The notes under the pieces: generated by a model
What the model was told of the DNA's origin: nothing
What the model saw: only the letters and a program-made list of their open reading frames with translations
Databases searched by the model: none
NCBI GenBank assembly: GCA_048370855.1
Contig: DBGEOK010000034.1
Location: 1-20,289, forward strand
Source of the DNA: Limiplasma sp048370855
GTDB taxonomy: Bacteria > Bacillota > Clostridia > Christensenellales > Aristaeellaceae
Length of the DNA stretch: 20,289 nt
Direction: 5' to 3'
Shown: in pieces, positions 7,184 through 17,100 of the stretch
How the letters are laid out: the number at the start of each line of letters is the position of its first letter
Numbering within the stretch: position 1 is the stretch's first letter
Program-made: the position numbers and the translations under genes

Positions 7184-8296
7184 ATGGCACAAGCGATCAA
7201 AAAGCTTGGCTTCGGGCTGATGCGTCTGCCGATGATCGGCGGCGACGTGGACCTGGAGCAAACGATCCAAATGGTAGACCTTTTTCTTTCCAAGGGCTTT
7301 ACTTATTTTGACACGGCATACGGCTATCTGGGCGGCCAGTCCGAGGCGGCGACAAAGGCGGCGCTGGTGGACCGCTACCCGCGCGACCGCTTCCAGCTTG
7401 CCACCAAGCTGCCCGCGTGGGCCGGCGTCAAGACGGCCGCGGAAGCGGAAAACATGTTCTGGACCAGCCTGGAACGAACGGGCGCCGGATATTTTGACTA
7501 TTACCTGCTGCACAACTGCGGGGGCGAGCGCACCAAGTGCTTCGACGATTTCGGCGTATGGGGTTTTCTGGCCGAGCAGAAGCGAAAGGGGCTGATCCGG
7601 CAGCTTGGTTTTTCCTTCCACGACAAAGCGGACGCGCTGGAAAAGCTGCTTTGCGCCCATCCCGAAATGGATTTTGTTCAGCTCCAGATCAACTACGCCG
7701 ATTGGGAAAGCGATAGCGTGCAGTCCCGCAAATGCTATGAGGTGGCGCGCGCGCATCAGAAGCCCGTGGTCGTGATGGAGCCTGTCAAGGGCGGTTCCCT
7801 GGCGGGCCTTCCCGAGCAGGTCGCCGCGCCGATGAAGGCCTTCGCGCCCGACGCCTCCCTGTCCTCCTGGGGCGTGCGCTTCGCCGCGTCCCTGGAGGGG
7901 ATCGTCACGGTGCTCAGCGGCATGTCCAGCCTTGAGCAGATGCGGGACAACGTCAGTTATATGGAGGACTTTCAGCCGCTGACCGGCGAGGAGCGCGCGG
8001 TTTTGGCCGAGGTCACAAAGCGGCTAAAAGCGGTGGAACGCATTCCCTGCACGGATTGCCGGTATTGCGCCGAGGGCTGCCCCAAGGGGGTTCGGATTGC
8101 GCCGATCTTCGCCGCGATGAACACGCTGAAGGTCTATCACCATCTGGAGGGGGCCAGGCACAGCTACGAATGGGAAACGCGGGACGGCGGCAGGGCCAGC
8201 GAGTGCATCGCCTGCGGACAGTGCGAGGCCGCCTGCCCGCAGCATATCTCCATCATCGAGGAGCTGCGGCAAGCCGCCGCGGCCCTGGAGGGCTGA
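7184..8296 (+). CDS. Aldo/keto reductase with C-terminal two-[4Fe-4S] ferredoxin-like region
   Basis: A 370-residue cytoplasmic oxidoreductase. The aldo/keto reductase barrel fills about residues 5-285; the catalytic tetrad reads Asp43 and Tyr48 (DTAYGY), Lys75 (TKLP) and His110 (LLHN). The C-terminal part has two cluster-binding motifs, C289-x2-C292-x2-C295-x3-C299-P and C341-x2-C344-x2-C347-x3-C351-P, as in the clostridial iron-sulfur AKR group. Electrons may pass between a carbonyl or alcohol substrate and ferredoxin-like clusters; the substrate is unknown. ATG 7184 is chosen because AAGGA at 7170-7174 has nine-base spacing; ATG 7178 is too close to it and 7115 lies at the promoter -10. 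It is transcribed alone, divergent from the secreted pair. Confidence 0.93.
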   Translation: MAQAIKKLGFGLMRLPMIGGDVDLEQTIQMVDLFLSKGFTYFDTAYGYLGGQSEAATKAALVDRYPRDRFQLATKLPAWAGVKTAAEAENMFWTSLERTGAGYFDYYLLHNCGGERTKCFDDFGVWGFLAEQKRKGLIRQLGFSFHDKADALEKLLCAHPEMDFVQLQINYADWESDSVQSRKCYEVARAHQKPVVVMEPVKGGSLAGLPEQVAAPMKAFAPDASLSSWGVRFAASLEGIVTVLSGMSSLEQMRDNVSYMEDFQPLTGEERAVLAEVTKRLKAVERIPCTDCRYCAEGCPKGVRIAPIFAAMNTLKVYHHLEGARHSYEWETRDGGRASECIACGQCEAACPQHISIIEELRQAAAALEG

Positions 8297-8315
8297 GCCG
8301 CGGCTTTTCCCTCCA
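8286..8315 (+). other. Stem-loop spanning the aldo/keto reductase stop codon
   Basis: TGGAGGG (8286-8292) pairs with CCCTCCA (8309-8315). The TGA stop (8294-8296) lies in the intervening 16 bases, which also contain the palindrome AGCCGCGGCT. No clear U-tract follows the outer stem. Confidence 0.4.
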
Positions 8316-8327
8316 CGTGCGCGGGAA

Positions 8328-8738
8328 GGGACGTTGGGAGGCGCCGCCTCCCAAACCTACCGCCTAAGGGCTTCGCCCTTAGGAATCCCGTTTTTGGGGC
8401 CGCCTTCGCGGCCCCAACGCATTTCAGGTTGACGGAGGGAAGCGAGGCCGCTGCGCGGCCTTGCGCGAAGCGCAAAGCGACCCGCAGGATATCAAGCGAA
8501 ACGAGAACGCCGCCCGGCTAGGGCGGCGGGCGACGATTGAGGAACCCATTTTGGAGGGTGGCTTGGAGGGACCGAGGCCTCTCCAAATGAAATCGATTCG
8601 CCCGGCTGACCTGCGGTCGGCAATTGATCCGGTACTTTTGATGTGCGCAGCACCCAGGCGGGCGGGGAGTTTGCGCCTCCGGCGCAAACATACCGACAGT
8701 CCTCGTCGGAAAAGATCGCCTTCAGGCGGACTTTTTCG
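8328..8738 (+). repeat. Full copy (B) of the palindrome-mosaic repeat element, inverted relative to A2
   Basis: Collinear with the reverse complement of 3543-3907 over its whole length. It opens with GGGACGTT and the 10-bp stem TTGGGAGGCG/CGCCTCCCAA (8334-8354). CCTAAGGGC/GCCCTTAGG (8363-8383), TTGGGGCCGC/GCGGCCCCAA (8394-8417) and GGCCGC/GCGGCC (8446-8460) follow, then the rest in the same order. It differs from A2 mainly by about 45 extra bases (8608-8652) inside one hairpin, and by loop changes. It starts 31 bases after the aldo/keto reductase stop codon and ends shortly before the next promoter. No gene is supported in 8297-8826. Confidence 0.87.
8710..8736. terminator. Candidate intrinsic terminator at the end of repeat B
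   Basis: AAAAG, a TCGCC-TTCA-GGCGG stem, then ACTTTTT. A T-run follows the GC stem on the plus strand and an A-run precedes it. It would end transcription from the aldo/keto reductase about 415 bases after its stop codon, before the next promoter at 8768. It corresponds to 3545-3571 in the other copy. Confidence 0.45.
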
Positions 8739-8767
8739 CCGCCCTGCTCCCCCTCCCATTCTTTTGG

Positions 8768-8797
8768 TTGTCTTTTCCCCTCCGGCTGTGGTATCAT
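8768..8797 (+). promoter_or_regulatory. Extended -10 promoter for the nucleotidyltransferase/sigma/DUF2461 unit
   Basis: TTGTCT (8768-8773), an 18-base spacer, TATCAT (8792-8797) preceded by TG at 8789-8790, which gives an extended -10. Transcription would begin near 8804, about 23 bases before the start codon. It lies 30 bases beyond repeat copy B. Confidence 0.6.
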
Positions 8798-8826
8798 GAC
8801 AAAACCTGCGAAAGGAGGGCCTTCCT

Positions 8827-9507
8827 ATGATCGTAGAGATGCAAAAGTGGATGAAGGCGTATCGGGACGCGATGCTTGCGCTTTTCGGCTCCCGCGTGCT
8901 GTTTATCGGCCTGCAGGGCAGCTATGCGCGGGGAGAGGCGGATGAGGGCAGCGATATTGACGTTGTGCTCATCCTGAACGGCCTGTCCATGAACGATCTG
9001 AGGGAATACCGGGCCGCCCTCGCCGGCCTGCCGGACCGGGACCGCGTCTGCGGCTTTGTCTGCGGCAGGGCGGAGCTCGAGGGCTGGCAAAGGGCGGATC
9101 TGTTCCAGTTTTATTATGACACGCTCCCATGCTTTGGCGCCCTGGACCGCCTGGTTTCGCCTCCCGGAACGCGGGACGCCCGCGCCGCGGTTCTGTCGGG
9201 CGCGTGCGCCCTGTATCACGCGTGCTCCCACCTCTATCTCCATCATCCCGATTGGGGGGAGCTTGCGGGGCTGTATAAAACCGCCTTTTTCATCCTCCAG
9301 GCCAAGCGGTTTTGTGAAACCGGGGAATATGTCAAAAGCCGGGCGGCGCTGGAGCCGCGCCTGGAAGGAAAAGACCTTGCCGTTTTACGGCGCGCGCGGC
9401 TGCTCAGGGAGCCGTGCGCCAGCCGCAGCGAGCTGGACGCGTCCGTGGAAACCATGCTGGATTGGGCCTCCGGGCTCATCGCCGCATACCGGGAAAACTT
9501 TTTTTGA
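8827..9507 (+). CDS. Nucleotidyltransferase-domain protein (Pol beta/MNT-like fold) with helical C-terminal domain
   Basis: A 226-residue protein. Residues 28-50 carry the nucleotidyltransferase signature GSYARGEADEGSDIDVVLIL: Gly31-Ser32, then Asp43 and Asp45 as metal ligands. The second half (about 118-220) is mainly helical and may be a HEPN-like domain, but the R-x4-6-H motif of HEPN RNase toxins is not seen. The likely reaction is transfer of a nucleotide to an unknown acceptor. The resemblance to aminoglycoside nucleotidyltransferases is at fold level only and does not show resistance activity. AAGGAGGG at 8812-8819 sets the start with seven-base spacing. It is the first gene of an apparent three-gene unit; the sigma factor gene begins 58 bases after it. 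Confidence 0.85.
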   Translation: MIVEMQKWMKAYRDAMLALFGSRVLFIGLQGSYARGEADEGSDIDVVLILNGLSMNDLREYRAALAGLPDRDRVCGFVCGRAELEGWQRADLFQFYYDTLPCFGALDRLVSPPGTRDARAAVLSGACALYHACSHLYLHHPDWGELAGLYKTAFFILQAKRFCETGEYVKSRAALEPRLEGKDLAVLRRARLLREPCASRSELDASVETMLDWASGLIAAYRENFF

Positions 9508-9565
9508 CGATTCCTGTCACACGGCGCGCTTTTCTCCGTCTAACCAGACGAAGGAGGGAATGAAG

Positions 9566-10405
9566 ATGGAAACGACGGAAACGCTCCTCTTGCAGGCCAG
9601 GCAGGGGGATTCGGCGGCGGTGGAAGCGCTGCTTGAAAGCGTTCAGGACATGGTGTTCAACCTTGCGCTGCGCATGCTGGGCGACGTCCCCGACGCCGAG
9701 GACGCCACGCAGGAGATCCTGCTCAAGGTAACGGAAAGCCTGGACTCTTTCGGGCAAAAAAGCGCCTTCTCCACATGGGTTTTCCGCATTGCGAAAAATT
9801 ATCTCATCGACTGCCGGCGCAGCCGGTTTGCCGATCATCCGCTGAGCTTTGAAATCTATGGCCAGGATATCGCCTGCGCCCAGACGGACGGCCTGCCGGA
9901 CCGGACGGGCGGGGTGGACAGGCGCTTGCTCGCGCGGGAGCTCAAGCTCTGCTGCACCAACGTCATGCTGCAATGCCTGGACCCCGAAAGCCGCCTGATC
10001 TTCGTGCTGGGCACGATGTTTAGGCTCGACAGCCGCCTGGCCGCCGAGCTCCTGGACATCTCCCCCGACGCGTACCGGCAGCGCCTCTCCCGCATCCGCA
10101 AAAAGGTGGCGGCCTTTCTTTCGGAATACTGCGGGCTGAGCGGAACCGGCTCCTGCGACTGCGAAAAAAGGGTGGACTACGCCGTCCACAGCCGCCGCGT
10201 CAATCCGGAGCGCCTGGAGTTTTGCGCCCTGGAGGAATGCGCGAAGGAGAGCCTGTTTATCGGCGCCATGGATCGCCTGGACGAGCAGTCCGGCGTGTTT
10301 TCGCGGCTGCCCGCGTACCGAGCGCCCGAAAAAGCCATGGCGTTCATCCGCGGCTTGCTTGCCTCGGGCGTTTTGTCGCCCATTACCGAAAGAAAGGAAG
10401 GCTAA
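9566..10405 (+). CDS. ECF-type sigma factor with cysteine-rich C-terminal extension
   Basis: A 279-residue RNA polymerase sigma factor of the extracytoplasmic-function type. Region 2 covers about residues 25-87 (DAEDATQE at 43-50, then FSTWVFRIAKNYLIDCRR). Region 4 covers about 128-183 (LDISPDAYRQRLSRIRKKVAAF). Typical ECF factors end near there; this one has about 95 more residues with Cys189, Cys197, Cys199, Cys220 and Cys225, which might bind metal or sense redox state. No separate anti-sigma gene is adjacent, so the tail may do that job; this is inference. ATG 9566 is chosen because AAGGAGG (9551-9557) has eight-base spacing to it and only two to ATG 9560. A small hairpin CGTCT/AGACG (9537-9550) lies just before the ribosome binding site. 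Its stop codon overlaps the next start. Confidence 0.88.
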   Translation: METTETLLLQARQGDSAAVEALLESVQDMVFNLALRMLGDVPDAEDATQEILLKVTESLDSFGQKSAFSTWVFRIAKNYLIDCRRSRFADHPLSFEIYGQDIACAQTDGLPDRTGGVDRRLLARELKLCCTNVMLQCLDPESRLIFVLGTMFRLDSRLAAELLDISPDAYRQRLSRIRKKVAAFLSEYCGLSGTGSCDCEKRVDYAVHSRRVNPERLEFCALEECAKESLFIGAMDRLDEQSGVFSRLPAYRAPEKAMAFIRGLLASGVLSPITERKEG

Positions 10406-11100
10406 TGTTCATGGATATGCGCGAAATGCTCCTTTTCCTCACCGAGCTCGAGGCCAATAACAATCGTGATTGGTTCCATCAAAACAAGGAACGCTATCGG
10501 CAGGCGACGCTTTCCTTTGAGGAGCTCGTACGCTGCCTGACCCTTGAAATCGGGCGGTTCGAGCCGGGCGTGCTGGCCTACGAGCCCTCCCAGCTCACCT
10601 TCCGCCTCACGCGCGACACCCGCTTCAGCCATGATAAATCCCCCTATCTGCCGGCCTTTCGGGCGCATATTTCAGCGGGCGGCAAGCTCCCCGTGCCGGT
10701 GGGCTGCTATGTGATGATCCGCCCCGGCGACCGCTCGTTCCTGGGCGGCGGGCTGTTCGCGGACATGTTTGCCGACGCCACCGCGAGCCTTCGCGCCGCC
10801 ATCGCGCAAAACGGGGACGAGTGGGCCCGGATTATTTCCGCGCCCGAATTTTCGGAGCTGTTCACGCTTCAGGGCGCAAAGCTGAAAAACGTGCCCAAGG
10901 GCTTCGATCCGGCGCATCCGCAGGCCGAATATCTCAAATACAAAAGCTGGTATCTGGAGTATCCCGTCGCCGACGCCCAGCTCTGCGAGCGGGATTTCAT
11001 CGCGCGCGCGGCGCGGGTATTTGAACGGATGCGCCCGTTTAACGCGTTCCTGAACCATGCGCTGAGGGGTTTTCAGATGCCTTCGCGCCCAAAAGCCTGA
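10405..11100 (+). CDS. DUF2461 family protein
   Basis: A 231-residue protein matching the DUF2461 (TIGR02453) family. The family hallmark is at the start (LFLTELEANNNRDWFHQNKERY), then LTFRLTRDTRFSHDKSPYLPAFRAHIS and GCYVMIRPGDRSFLGGGLF in the middle. The biochemical function of the family is not established. The start ATG overlaps the sigma factor stop by one base (TAATG), with AAGGA six bases upstream, so translational coupling is likely. An in-frame ATG at 10411 is a close alternative. It is the last gene of the nucleotidyltransferase-sigma unit. Confidence 0.85.
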   Translation: MFMDMREMLLFLTELEANNNRDWFHQNKERYRQATLSFEELVRCLTLEIGRFEPGVLAYEPSQLTFRLTRDTRFSHDKSPYLPAFRAHISAGGKLPVPVGCYVMIRPGDRSFLGGGLFADMFADATASLRAAIAQNGDEWARIISAPEFSELFTLQGAKLKNVPKGFDPAHPQAEYLKYKSWYLEYPVADAQLCERDFIARAARVFERMRPFNAFLNHALRGFQMPSRPKA

Positions 11101-11118
11101 GCCCCCGGTTTTGGCTCA
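11098..11118 (+). other. Stem-loop overlapping the DUF2461 stop codon
   Basis: TGAGCC (11098-11103, which includes the TGA stop) pairs with GGCTCA (11113-11118) across a nine-base loop. The stem is six base pairs and no U-tract follows. Confidence 0.35.
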
Positions 11119-11140
11119 TACATTGATCCCCCAATATCTG
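11111..11140 (+). promoter_or_regulatory. Weak candidate promoter for the glucan synthase gene
   Basis: TTGGCT (11111-11116), an 18-base spacer, TATCTG (11135-11140), about 40 bases before the start codon. The -10 matches poorly. The 80-base gap leaves room for a separate promoter, but read-through from the preceding unit is equally possible. Confidence 0.25.
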
Positions 11141-11180
11141 CGCACACTACCATCCGCACAGAATAGCGGAGGTTTGCGCA

Positions 11181-14100
11181 ATGCAGTGGATCATCTCGGC
11201 GGTTGGGCTCGCAATTCTATTCATATTGGCATGGGGCGCGCATCGCGCTCCCCTTCCCTCCTACCGCGACGCGCCGCTGGAGGACGAGCTGCTCGCCCAT
11301 CTCAGCGCCATGGCCGCCAGGGCGGAGGGGCGGGGAAGGGTCAAAATCCGCATGCCCCGAAACATGCTGGGCACGCTGGAAAAGACCATCGGCTTTTTAA
11401 ACCGTTTGCCCCCGGACGAGCTTTTACCCGCGGCCAAATGGTTGAGCGATAACGGGCGCTTTCTTCAGGAGGAAGCCGCCTCGCTTCAAATCGCGCTGCG
11501 GGGAGCGCCCGCGCTGCCCAAAGCCCCCGAGGGCGACGCCCGCGTATCCGCCTTTGCGCGCGAGCTCCTGGGGCATACCAACGCCGACCTGCAAACGAAA
11601 AGGCTGACAGCCGCCGTTCGCGCCTGGCAGAAAACCTCGCCCTTTACCGTCAATGAAACCGATTGCCTGCCGCTTGCGCTGCGGGCATCGCTGCTTCGCA
11701 TCGTCCACGAAATGGCGCTTCTGTGCGCGCACGAGCAGCGGGCGCAGCTTGCCGCCGTCCAGGTTTCGGCCGCCTTGCTTGACAAACGGGAGCGGCATGC
11801 CCTGCGCCTGTTCAGGCGGTACGAGCACAGCCCCGCCTTTTTGGAGCGCCTGCTGAGCGAGCTGCGCGCGCACGGGGACGCGGACCGCGCCGTATGGCTG
11901 GACCGATATTTTGACCGGCGCGAGCTCTCCGCTGAAAAGCTGGCCCAAAAGGAACACGATCATCAGACTGAAAACTGCCTCTGGGTAAGCAACGCCATCG
12001 CTTCGCTGAGAACCGCGGGGCGCATTCCCTGGCACAGGCTGCTGGAGGAAATCAGCGCCGTCCACGCAGCGCTGATGGAGGACGCGGTCTATCCCGACAT
12101 GGATATGGAGAGCCGGGCGTATTACCGCGGCCGCGTCTCCCGGATCAGCCGCTCCAGCGGCAAGCCGGAGCTTTCCGTGTGCGAGGCGGCGCTCGCCCTG
12201 TGCCGAAGCGCCGAGAGCGGGGACGTGCGCTCCCATGTGGGCTATTACCTGCTGGACGAGGGCTGGCCCATGCTGCTCCAGTATTTGCAGGCCATGGGCG
12301 TCGCCAACCGGATGCGCGTCTTTGCCGCCGGCCACGCGTGCGGCCTGTTTCGCCTGGGGTCCTGGGCCGTCTTTGCCCTGCTTCTCGCCCTCAGCGTGTG
12401 GCTGAAGGTATTTCCCGTGTTTTGGCTTCCGTTTGCCGTGGTCTTCCTTCACGCCGCCCAGCAGCTCGCCCTCTGGGTCTTACGCCGCGCGCTCCGGCCG
12501 CGCCTGGCGCCCCGCATGCGCCTGGACCGCCTGGAGGAGGAGACCCAAACGCTGGTGGTGTGCCCTACCATGCTACTCAACGCCGAGCACGCGCTGGCAA
12601 TGGTCAAGCACCTGTCCGTACTCTATCGGGCAAACCCCGATCCCCGGCTCCACTTCATGCTGCTGGGCGATTTTCAGGACAGCCTGACCGGCGCGCTGTC
12701 CGGCGACGAGGAAGTGATCCGCACCGCCTCCGCCGCCATCCGCGCATTGCGGGAGGATACCGGCCATCCCTTTTTTTACATGCAGCGCGAGCGCGTTTTC
12801 AACACGCGCGACCATCTCTTCATGAGCCGGGAACGCAAGCGCGGCAGCCTGGAAACGCTGCTCCGCCTGGTGACGGGCCGCCCCTGTGAGGAAGGCTTCG
12901 CTTACAGCTCCATTCCCCCGGAATCCCTCAAGGGCCGGTATCGGTACGTCATCACGCTGGACAGCGATACCATCCTTCCTCCCGGCAGCGCCCTGCGCAT
13001 GGTGGGCGCGATGCGCCATCCCCTGCAGCAGCGGCGGGAAAGCGGCGGGCGCATGCGCGGCGTCAGCATTATCCAGCCCCGCATGGAAATCGCCGCGCAT
13101 ACCATCGGCAGCGGGCTGTCCCTGCTGCTTGGCGGCAGGGGCGGCACGGACCCCTATAATACCCTCATCTCGGATTTCTTCTATGACGGCTGCCGCAAGG
13201 GCTCCTTTGTCGGCAAGGGCATCATCGATCCGGAGGGCTTTCTGCGCTCGGTGGAGGGAAAGATTATTCCCGGGGCCATCCTGAGCCACGACCTTTTGGA
13301 GGGCGAGCTTGCCGGCTGTGCCGTCGCCTCGGATATCACGCTGTATGACGGGCATCCCAAGGCGCTCAAGGGCTTTCTGTACCGCCTGCACCGCTGGACG
13401 CGCGGGGATTGGCAGCTTTTGCCCTATGTGCTGCCGGTTTTCCCTTCGGCGCATCGCGCCCCGTCGGGCATTCTCTCTCCCACCGCAAAGCATAAAATTT
13501 GGCAAAATATGTTCCGCAGCCTTGTGCAGCCCATGAGGCTTCTCCTGCTTGGCTACGCGGTCGCCGCCGGAAGGCCGTGGCTGTTTGTTTTCGCCCTGCT
13601 GCTGGCGGAGCTTCCCACCCTTGCGCCTCCAAGCGGGCAGGCGTTTTTATCGCTGCTGTGCCGGCTGGCGGCGCTGCCGTGCGAGGCCGCCATGCAAGCC
13701 GACGCCATCGTCCGAACCCTGTACCGGCTTTTCTTTTCGAGGCGGAACCTGCTGCAATGGACCACCGCCGCCCAGCTTTCCAAGCCTTCGGCCAAGCCGC
13801 CCATGCTGTTTTTCTACCTCAGCATGGGCGCGGCGGCGCTCATGGCGGCGCTGTCCCTGCCGCCCGGGGCGCTGATGATCGCCGGAATCGCAACAGCGGC
13901 CTGGTGGGCGAGCTTTCCCTTCGCGCTGCCAGCGCTCGAGCAGCCCTACCAAAAGCCGCAGCGCGTAACGGAATACATGCGCGAGGTGCTGGGACGGCTG
14001 GCCTCGAGCACCTTCCTTTTCTTTGAAACCTCCATCGCCGAGGAGGACAACGCCCTCCCGCCCGATAACGTGCAGATCGAGCCCAACAAGGGCATCTCGC

Positions 14101-17100
14101 ACCGCACCTCGCCCACGAATATCGGCCTGTACCTGACCTCGCTGGTCGCGGCGGAGCGCCTTCGCATTCTGGAGGCGGACGACATGGCGCAGCGCATGCT
14201 GGCAACCGTTCAAACGGTGGAAGCCATGCCTAAATGGCACGGCCACCTCTATAACTGGTACGATACCCGCACGCTCGAGCCCATGCCGCCCCTGTTCGTA
14301 TCCTCCGTGGACAGCGGCAACCTGGCCGTATGCCTGCTGACCAGCGCCCAGGGCGTGCGCACGCTCATGCCGGAGCTGTCCCCCCGGTATCATGACCTGG
14401 CCGCCCGGCTGGACGCGCTCGCGGAGGGGATGCGCTTCGGCCCGTTGTTTGACGCGGACGCGGAGCTGTTCTACGTCGGCGTTCATCCCGAGACGCCCAA
14501 CGAGTCGCCGGCGCATTACGACCTGCTGGCCAGCGAGGCGCGGCTGCTGAGCTTCGTCAGCATCATGCTGGGGCAAATCCCGGTCAGGCACTGGTTCCGG
14601 CTGGGCCGCACGCGCGCCCGCGCCAGAGGGGGGCAGGCCCTGCTGAGCTATAGCGGAACGATGTTTGAATACATGATGCCGCTTCTCTTCCAGCCGCCCG
14701 TGCGCGGCACGATGCTCGAGGAGGCGTGCGCCGGCGCGCTACGCGAGCAGCAGGCCTTTAAGCAGGACGGCGTTTTTGGGGTGAGCGAAAGCGGCTATTA
14801 CGCCTTCGACCCCAACCTGTACTACCAATATAAGGCCTTCGGCATCCCCGCCCTGGCGCTGGACCCAACCAAAAACCAAAACGTCGTGGCGCCATACGCC
14901 TCACTGCTGTCCATGCCGCTGGACCTCAAGGGCGCCTTTGCCAACCTTCTCAAGCTTCAAAGCCTGGGCATGGAGGGGCCGCTCGGGCTGTTTGAGTCGG
15001 CGGATTTCGCCCCCGACCGCATCGGGGACAAGCATCCCTTTAAAATTGTGCGCAGCCATATGGCGCACCACCAGGGCATGATCCTGTGCGCCATCTGCAA
15101 CGCGCTGTGCGACCAATATCTCGCGCGGCTGTTTTCCGACCTGCCGCGCGCCCAGGCCTACCGCCTGCTGCTGGAGGAGCGCCCGCAGCGCGGCCGGGGG
15201 GTGATTAAGCATCCGCTGAAGCGAACCGCGCGGGAGCCCTCCATGTCGCCGCTTCGGGCGGAGCGCGCCGCCGCGCCGCTTGCCTTCCCCATGGACGCGC
15301 ACCTGCTGCACGGCGCGGGCACGACGCTCCTGATAGACGCCCAGGGCGGCGGCTACATGAGCCGCAACGGCGTGATGATGACGCGCTTTCACGAAAGCTG
15401 CCAGCTCCCCTCCGGCATGCGCCTCTACCTGCGCGATTCGCAAAGCGGCTCGTACTGGCATGTGACGGACCCCATTCAAAGCCGGGGCGTTTCGTTCCAA
15501 ACCGCGCAGGCGGTTTTTACGCACGAGCGCTACCATGTGGAGGCGACGCTGCGCATATTCGTCAACCCGCTGGACGGCACGGCGCTCCACCACCTCACCC
15601 TGCAAAACACCCTTGGGATGGAACGCATGCTGGAAATATGCAGCTATTTGGAGCCGTCCCTGGCGTCCCAGCGTGAGGACGCGGCGCATCCGGCCTTCCA
15701 AAACCTCTTTTTGCAAACGGAGCGCCTGCAAAAATACGGCGTGGCCGCCACGCGGCGTCCGCGCCTGGAGGGCGAGGAGCCCCGCCGGCTGTGGCATATG
15801 CTGTCCACGGACGTCAGCCTGACGGTCTTTCATGTGCAGACGGACCGCGCTTCCTTCCTGGGGCGCGGGCGCACCGTTTACGCGCCCCGGGCCCTGGAGC
15901 TGCCGGTCAGCGCCATGGCCGACAGCCTCGGCTGCATGATCGAGCCCTGCCTGAGCCTGCGCGGGCAGTTTGTGCTGCCCGCCAACGGGCGCGCCCAGTT
16001 CGTGTTCGCCACGCTTCTCCCCACGGCGCAGGATACGCCCGCCGCGTTTCTGGAGCGTTACGCGCAGCCGGAAAATGCCCTTCGCGCCTACGAGCCCGCG
16101 CTGACGCAGGGGCTTGTCACCGCGCGGTATCTGGACCTGAACGCGCAGGCGCAAAACGCCGTTTCCCGCCTCTGCGGAAGCCTGTGCTATACGGGGCAGC
16201 CGATGCAGTTTCAGTACGCGGCCCAAAACACGCTGCCCCTCAGCGAGCTGTGGGGGCTTGGCCTAAGCGGCGATCTGCCCATTTTGGCGTTGGAATGCGC
16301 CGACGCCAAGGACCTCTCCCTTGTGAGGCTTTTGCTCAAGGCGCATGCCTATTATCGCATGAGCGGCCTGTGGATTGACCTGGTGCTCGTCTGCGAGCAG
16401 CCGGCGGGGTACGACCATCCGCTTCACGACGCCCTTAACGAGCTGGCGCAGGGCAGCCACAGCCATGAGCTGATCGGCAAGGAGGGCGGCGTCCACCTGC
16501 TCGACCGGGAAAGCCTTTCCGCCGAGCTGTTCAGCCTTCTGCTGGCCTCCGCGCGCGTTGTGCTCAGAACCGGCCGCGGCTCCCTGACCGATCAGCTCAA
16601 AGCCCTGACCCTGTCCGTCAAGGGAAAGCCGCTCTTTTTCTGCAAGCCCTCCGCGGCGTGGAAAATCGCCCTGCCCGCCATTGACGACCTGCTGTTTGAC
16701 AACGGCTACGGCGGCTTTTCGAGGGCCGACGGCAATTACGTCATTACCCTTCCGCCCGGAAGGCAGACGCCCGCGCCCTGGTGTAACCCGCTTTGCCAGG
16801 ACGCCTTCGGCGTTTTGGCCGGCGAGAGCGGGCCCGTCTTCGCCTACGCGGGCAACAGCCATTCCGGCCGGCTGACCCGCTGGCCCAACGACAGCGTCGC
16901 CCCGCGCGGCGGCGAATGCTTTTTCCTCCGGGACGCCGCCAACAAGCTGCTTTGGTCGATCACGCGCTATCCGCTCGGGCACGGCCTGCCCGCGCGCGTC
17001 ACCCACGCGCCCGGCGAAACCGCCTATGAAACCTCCGGCTACGGCGTTTATTGCCGCTTGCAATGCTTTACCGACGAGGACGCGCCGCTAAGCGTCCGCG

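Noticed and set aside
3543..8738. Inverted repeats as the ends of a composite transposon
   Set aside because: The two copies flank ordinary chromosomal genes, there is no transposase, and extra partial copies make a dispersed repeat family more likely.
8827..9507. MNT/HEPN toxin-antitoxin pair or aminoglycoside-resistance gene
   Set aside because: It is a single protein, no R-x4-6-H HEPN motif is visible, and the similarity to resistance enzymes is only at the level of the nucleotidyltransferase signature.
9504..9545. TTGACG at the end of the nucleotidyltransferase gene as a sigma-gene promoter
   Set aside because: No acceptable -10 occurs at 16-19 bases.
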